A stretch of 64,000 bases of DNA, taken from the NCBI GenBank assembly GCA_015680685.1, contig MNCI01008673.1:308722-372721 (forward strand), given 5' to 3'. The stretch's first letter is position 1; each line of letters opens with the position of its first letter. Source of the DNA: Gnetum montanum. Lineage: Eukaryota > Streptophyta > Gnetopsida > Gnetales > Gnetaceae. This document shows positions 59,008-64,000 of the stretch, piece by piece. Made by a program: the position numbers and the translations under genes. The notes below the pieces were generated by a model. That model made no database searches. It was not told the DNA's origin and saw nothing but the letters and a program-made list of their open reading frames with translations.

Positions 59008-59600
59008 ATCTATCTACATGGGGGTTGGGATGCTTAGCATGAATGAGGCTTCCCCCATGATGGAACTACCAAATCCCAAAGTTTCAACCACTTTTGATTA
59101 GGTTTGATGAGGTTTCGAGGTTGCTGGGTGTGCTTCGAGGGGCTTTAGGTCATGTTGGCATACTTTGGGGGTCAAACTTGGACTAGATGGGTGTTGCGGG
59201 GTAAGAATGGATGTTAACCCCCTTCTTCCATGCTAGGCACTATTTCCTCAATGTGGAAACCCATGTTGTCTAGTTTTATCCATGTCTAATCCCTTGGAAG
59301 CTCAAGGTTGAAAAAGGCACATTTTAGCTACTAAAAATGGTAAAAAGGCTATGTTTTAGTGGTTTTATGAAGCGGGAGGCATGTATCCACACTAGGTATG
59401 ATATCCCCAATGTGGATGCATGTGAGTTAAGGCTTAGTCATGGTTTTAGGGGTTTAATGGATTAAAACCTAATGAAATTTTTAGGCCAAGAGTGGGGGTG
59501 TATAGTGGGGCCCACAACCCAAAAATTTTAAAATTTGAAAAGTGAAATTATTTCCCACCCATCCCAATGTAGAATAGACTCCCCCCGCACCCCCCCCCCT
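59008..59600. repeat. Satellite-like tandem array, right part
   Basis: Continues the 188-bp-period array with landmarks near 59012, 59226, 59385 and 59570. The one at 59385-59417 has ATCCACA pairing with TGTGGAT. Relative to the left part, about 85-90 bp are missing across the element C insertion. Then come C-rich tracts (59581-59600). Confidence 0.65.
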
Positions 59601-59875
59601 TTCACTTGAGTGCACTTAGAGTTATGGTGTACTGAATTTATTGTTGGGGTTTAGAGATGGGTGTTTAGGTTTAGATGTGGTTTTTGTTGTCAATTTTTCA
59701 AAATATTCAATCATAATCCTCATTTTGGAAAACCGTGCATTAGAGGATGGCTTAGAAAGATATTTTTGTAGCAAAAAGCATCAATCCTTAGTGTGGAAGC
59801 CTTAGACCTTTCCTAAAGTCAGCATTAAACCTTCAATCTTCTCAGACTTCATCAGTTCTTAGCATTGATCTAGCC

Positions 59876-62800
59876 ATGGCACCCAAGCACTGTGGGGGGA
59901 AGAGCATAAACCCACAAATCCAGAAGGCATATGACCATGCAAGGGACCTATTAGGGCTTCTTAGGCCTATCCCCATCTAGGCTTCCTCTGTCACTACTCC
60001 AAGGTACATAGTTTTAACCCTTTGTTATTTGGTTTCTAGCTGTTTTTATTATTTTTCTTGCTATGTGTGGGGTCATTTTCTTTAAATCTACACTAATAGA
60101 GGAGGTAAAAATTTTTTTTGATGAAATCCCATCCCTGATCTTGGCTATTTATACATAGATCTATGGTTTTTTCATTGTTTTGACCTTTGTAGATTTGATT
60201 TTTAAAATTAGGCTTGCTGTTTTCATGCTTTTTGCCAAAATTTTGGAGGAGGGCCATTTTTCTCAAATCTAGACCAAAAGATTCATCAAAATCAAGTTTC
60301 AAAAAACTCATAACCCCTTATTTTAATGTTTTTTAAAATGGATATAAATTTTTTGGCTATTTTTCATGGGTATGTCAAATTAGGCTTTATGAATTTAAAG
60401 CTTTTTTAATGATTTTAGCATGAAAAAAGCAAGCAATGTTGTGTATTTTTTTATTAAGAAAAAGAGTACATAATTTTGAGATATGATGTCATGGGTTTGT
60501 AGCCCTATGTTTAAGCTTTTCAACAGCTATTGTTTCCTCCAATTTGGATTAATAACGATGGAGTCATGGCTGTTTTTGTAAGGTCATGTAGATTCATGAA
60601 TTTTTTCTAAGTAAATGGAAAGGGTTTTAGCTAAGTTTTAGTTATGGATGGGTGGGTCTTGGCTTTATCTTTCCAATGGAAGTGGAATCACTTATTTTGG
60701 ATTAGAAATGAATTTTTCATTAAGCTTATGTCAAAAGGGGGTTTGTGTCACTTTCATATTTTTAACCAAATTAATGAAATTTTTTTGAACAAATGGTAAG
60801 GGTTTTGAATTTTTTTAAGTGTGGGTGCATAGGGTTCAATGCAAGCTTTCAAATGGTGGTGGAATCACTCATTTTGGAGCTCAAACAAAGTTTTGACAAA
60901 CCCTATGCAAAAGGGGGTTAATGGTGACAACTACGATTTTGCTAATTTTGGTTATGTTTTATGCAAAAGATGGTTATGTATTTTTTGTTGTAATTTCATG
61001 ACCAAAAGGTTTATGATTTTAGGATTCCTTTCATGGTGGAATCACTAAAATTCAGAATTAGATGAATTTTTAATGAATTTTTGGTTATGGTACTGTTAAT
61101 AAGGTTGAATTTTGGTTGTAGCACTTTACCCCTTTGGAGATGAATGTGAATGACATGTGTAGAGGCTTCTCTTGTTAGCTTCCATGCCTTTAAGGATGTT
61201 ATGAAATGTTTTTCATGCTCTAAATTTTTTTTTGAAGGCTAAAAGTAATTTTTTCTATTTTTGGGCTCTAAATTTGGGTATGTGTCAACTTGTTATGCTA
61301 TTTAGGCTATAATGTTTTAGCTAATGTGGGAGTCCATACAAGGTTGTAATTGTATTATCATGAATTCCTTAAGAAAAGGTTGTAATTTTGTTTTCATGAA
61401 TTCCTTAAGAAAATTTGAATAAACACCTTAGAGCTTTTTATAGCGGCTAATTTCACCCCTAACTAGGATGTTTTTTCCAAACTTGTTAAGAATTTTTTAT
61501 TAGTTCTAATATTTTTGCTTTGCCATGTAGGGTCTTTCTGAAGCCCATACTCATCATGATGGAGCTAATGGGTATCTTATGCTACATTGGCCACACCAAG
61601 TCCAATACCCCTCTACCCAATATGTCCTTGGACAAGGTCTCACTGTGGTTCTGAGCATGGGCAAGGGAATTCCTTGCTTACATCCTTCAGAATTTCGGTG
61701 TGATGCTATGGTCACACTTGTCTATAGATGTGGCTAGGGTCATAGTGGAGATACTAATGCCTCAAACATCTAGTCTCATTGCTATATTTATTAGTAACAA
61801 CCCACCTCCTAAGGAAATAGGGGAAACTGCAAATGTGATTAGTCCACGCTACCTCACAGAGATTTGGACTATGCTGGAGTATAGTTAGTATAATGTTGAC
61901 AATACTCTGATGGTGGCACATAGAGGCTACACATTGTTCCAGAATCTACTTGGCATTGTGTATCATCTACAGGGGTAAGCATGGTTGTTATAGTATTTTT
62001 ATGTTTTTTTGGATTTATTTGCTAAACTACCTTTTCTAACTTCATAAGTTTTGTGAACTTCTTGCAGGTATGGTTAGTGATCATGGCTTGATCACTAATG
62101 ATCAAACCTTGGTGATGGCTAAAATTGCCTTAGATGTATTTACAAAGAGTTACCAGATCAAAATTGTTGTGTAGGAATGGTTAAGAGGAGACTTTGATGC
62201 ATACACTAGTAGATTCAGCCTTGTCTACAAGAAGTATGTGGATGAGAGAATGATACACAACTGGTGGATGAGCTTCAAGAGCTCCTTGGATCAGACCTTG
62301 TAGCTGGTACCTCTACTCAAACCACACCGAAGAAGAAGAAGAAAGGTAAACATAAAGGCTGTAGCTTCTAATGTTTTATGATTATTAAAGTTCTAAGTTT
62401 TCTATTGTTTTAACTATTATTAAACTTGCTTATGTTGATGCTAAACATTGGTTCTTGCCTTGTACGATCCTCCACCTCTACTGATGTTACCTTACCACTT
62501 GTAGGACATCATGAGGATACCCTCATCCTAAAGTTTGGTGAGGTGATACCATCATAGGAGTGGCTAAGGGGATAGGTGCCTAGGTACATTCAAGTGAACA
62601 TTCAGTGTGTGGGTTTTCTTGATTTTTTTATGGCACCTGTCCCTTTCATCCCCACCATGGAGATGGTTCACATCATTGACTTCTTCAATGAATAAGTTAA
62701 TCCCTTTCACACCACCATATAAGGTGTGTTGATTACCATAGCCATCAATGGGAGTATCTTTTATAGATTTTTTGATGTCCTCATTGATGGGGCAAAGGTT

Positions 62801-64000
62801 ACCACCAAAATAGTGAAGGAAGTCATTGTGAGGAAGTTTTGTAGTGGCTTGGTGCCAACATGGGCCACTCCAAAATTTCCCTAAACAACTTCATGAACTC
62901 TAATGCAAAGACTTCAAATCCTTTATTTAGGTCCTAGGTGTTTCTGAAACTATTATCACAAAAGAAGGTAATCGACATCACGCAGGGTTTGACCTTTAAG
63001 AAGGTCTTGATAGATGATGTAAAGTTCAACTAGGCAACTACTGTGGTTGTTGGGCTTCAAGAGTAGATCCTTAGACTCAATGAGGACACCTCTACCACAA
63101 ACCACATGAATTTTTTATTTCTTCTAGGTTACTTGAAGAGGTTAGCAGAGTTCTTGGTGGTGTGGAGGAATGGATGATGGATTGCCAAGATCCATACTAG
63201 ATTTCTAAGCCTTGGATAAGGCACATTTATCCAACAATCTAGGCTCAGAACCCACCAGAGGGAATGGAGGTTTTGTTGTCCATTACCACCAAGGGTTTTG
63301 ATATTATATGGTGTGAATCCCCTAAAAACCTAGAGGAGGAGCCCCTCATGATCCCAGTGAATGTTTTGGAGGCCAAATGGTAACACAGAGAAGATAAGGA
63401 AAAAGTTAGGGTCAAGCTTAAGAGGTCCATAGAGGAACCACCACTAGCATCAAACCAGCCTCCCTTGCAGATGCTTAAGTTTAAGCTTAAATCATCATAG
63501 TTAATAATCATAGGTAAGCTTTCTTTACACTCTGGCTATTCTATGTTTTAAGGTCTTATGGCTACATTATGATTTCTAGTGCTAATTAATTTTCTATGTG
63601 CTATGGTTGTAAATAAGTGTTAGGTCATGGTAGCCCAAGTTGTCATGGAGGAGGAGGCCCAGAGATGTGCAGTCATAGTGGCTAAGGAGGAACAAAGGCA
63701 TGTAAAGAAAGCACTCTTATAGTAGCATGAGGTTGAAAGATTCACCAACATTGATCTAAACATCTTGTTCGATGAGGAAGTACCAGGAACATCTCCCATC
63801 GTCATCCCAGAGAAAAAGGAAGAGGAGCCAGGTATGCACATGTCTTTACGCTTCTCGTTATATCCTATCATTTTAAGTTTGATTTTCATCCTAACCATTT
63901 AATGATCCTAAGTTTCTTGTGAAACCATGGGTAGAGGTCCTGGACAATGTGGAATTTATGCATGAGATAGGTAAGGACTTTATTTTCTCTGCTTTACTCA
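59876..64000 (+). pseudogene. Decayed multi-exon gene of unknown family (runs off window)
   Basis: Exon-like blocks with GT-AG boundaries: 59876-60003, 61531-61974, 62068-62345, 62505-63513, 63624-63831, and probably one from about 63912. The frame is kept across junctions 1/2 (R-VFLKPIL) and 3/4 (KKKKKG-HHEDTLIL). The start GCCATGG gives MAPKHCGGKSINPQIQKAYD. Exon 3 ends in a basic Lys run, exon 4 contains HTTI-GVLITIAINGSIFYRF and KKVIDITQGLTFKKVLIDDV, and exon 5 is Glu/Lys-rich, coiled-coil-like. Stops lie at 59978, 61652, 61886, 62172, 62555, 62573, 62693 and 62720, mostly where Gln would fit. One frameshift is in exon 3. I do not recognise the family; it may be a host gene or a retroelement-borne ORF with introns. 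Confidence 0.55.
60004..61530 (+). other. Putative intron 1 of the decayed gene
   Basis: 1,527 bp, T-rich, GTACATAG donor and TTTGCCATGTAG acceptor. It contains a tandem duplication of about 40 bp (near 61340-61420, AAGGTTGTAATT...CATGAATTCCTTAAGAAAA twice) and no coding sequence I can identify. Confidence 0.45.

Noticed and set aside
12144-63000. Reassigned TAG/TAA codons (alternative genetic code or stop-codon editing)
   Set aside because: OEP80 in the same DNA uses Gln codons normally and ends in TGA, and the repeats also carry frameshifts and lost catalytic residues. Decay explains the stops.

Overview
This is nuclear DNA from a land plant with a large, retrotransposon-rich genome. One host gene is certain: a 16-exon plus-strand gene (1547-28533) for OEP80/TOC75-V, the Omp85-family beta-barrel protein of the plastid outer envelope. 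Joining the exons gives one uninterrupted frame of 786 codons. Introns of 13.1 and 5.9 kb, the mass of decayed LTR elements and the family content suggest a gymnosperm. That last step is inference; nothing here fixes the species.

Layout. 1-800: broken Gypsy-LTR pieces. 1305-1546: probable promoter. 1547-28533: OEP80. Intron 5 carries a SINE and a LINE-like insertion, each with target-site duplications, and a decayed Copia element. Intron 6 carries LINE-like, minus-strand coiled-coil and DUF4283-type relics. 28534-33463: gene-free, with small repeats and a LINE ORF1 remnant. 33464-48640: a decayed minus-strand Tat-type Gypsy element (B), split inside its integrase by an 11.5-kb plus-strand Athila-like Gypsy element (A, 34214-45753) flanked by the 5-bp duplication CTTTT. 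49260-59600: a satellite-like tandem array with a period of about 188 bp and short dyads, interrupted by a gag-protease-only minus-strand Gypsy element (C, 52238-about 59007). 59876-64000: a decayed plus-strand multi-exon gene of unknown family that runs off the window.

Apart from OEP80, nearly every coding stretch is broken. Many stops stand where related sequence has Gln or Trp codons, which fits C-to-T decay of methylated repeats. The window therefore reads as one constrained plastid-biogenesis gene beside a layered, datable stack of nested retroelements. The points most worth a second look are the dyad-bearing satellite, the intron-containing pseudogene beside it, the reduced element C, and the 50-codon internal duplication at the OEP80 N-terminus. 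Assembly gaps lie at 17871-17882 and 54233-54465, with a single N at 54738.
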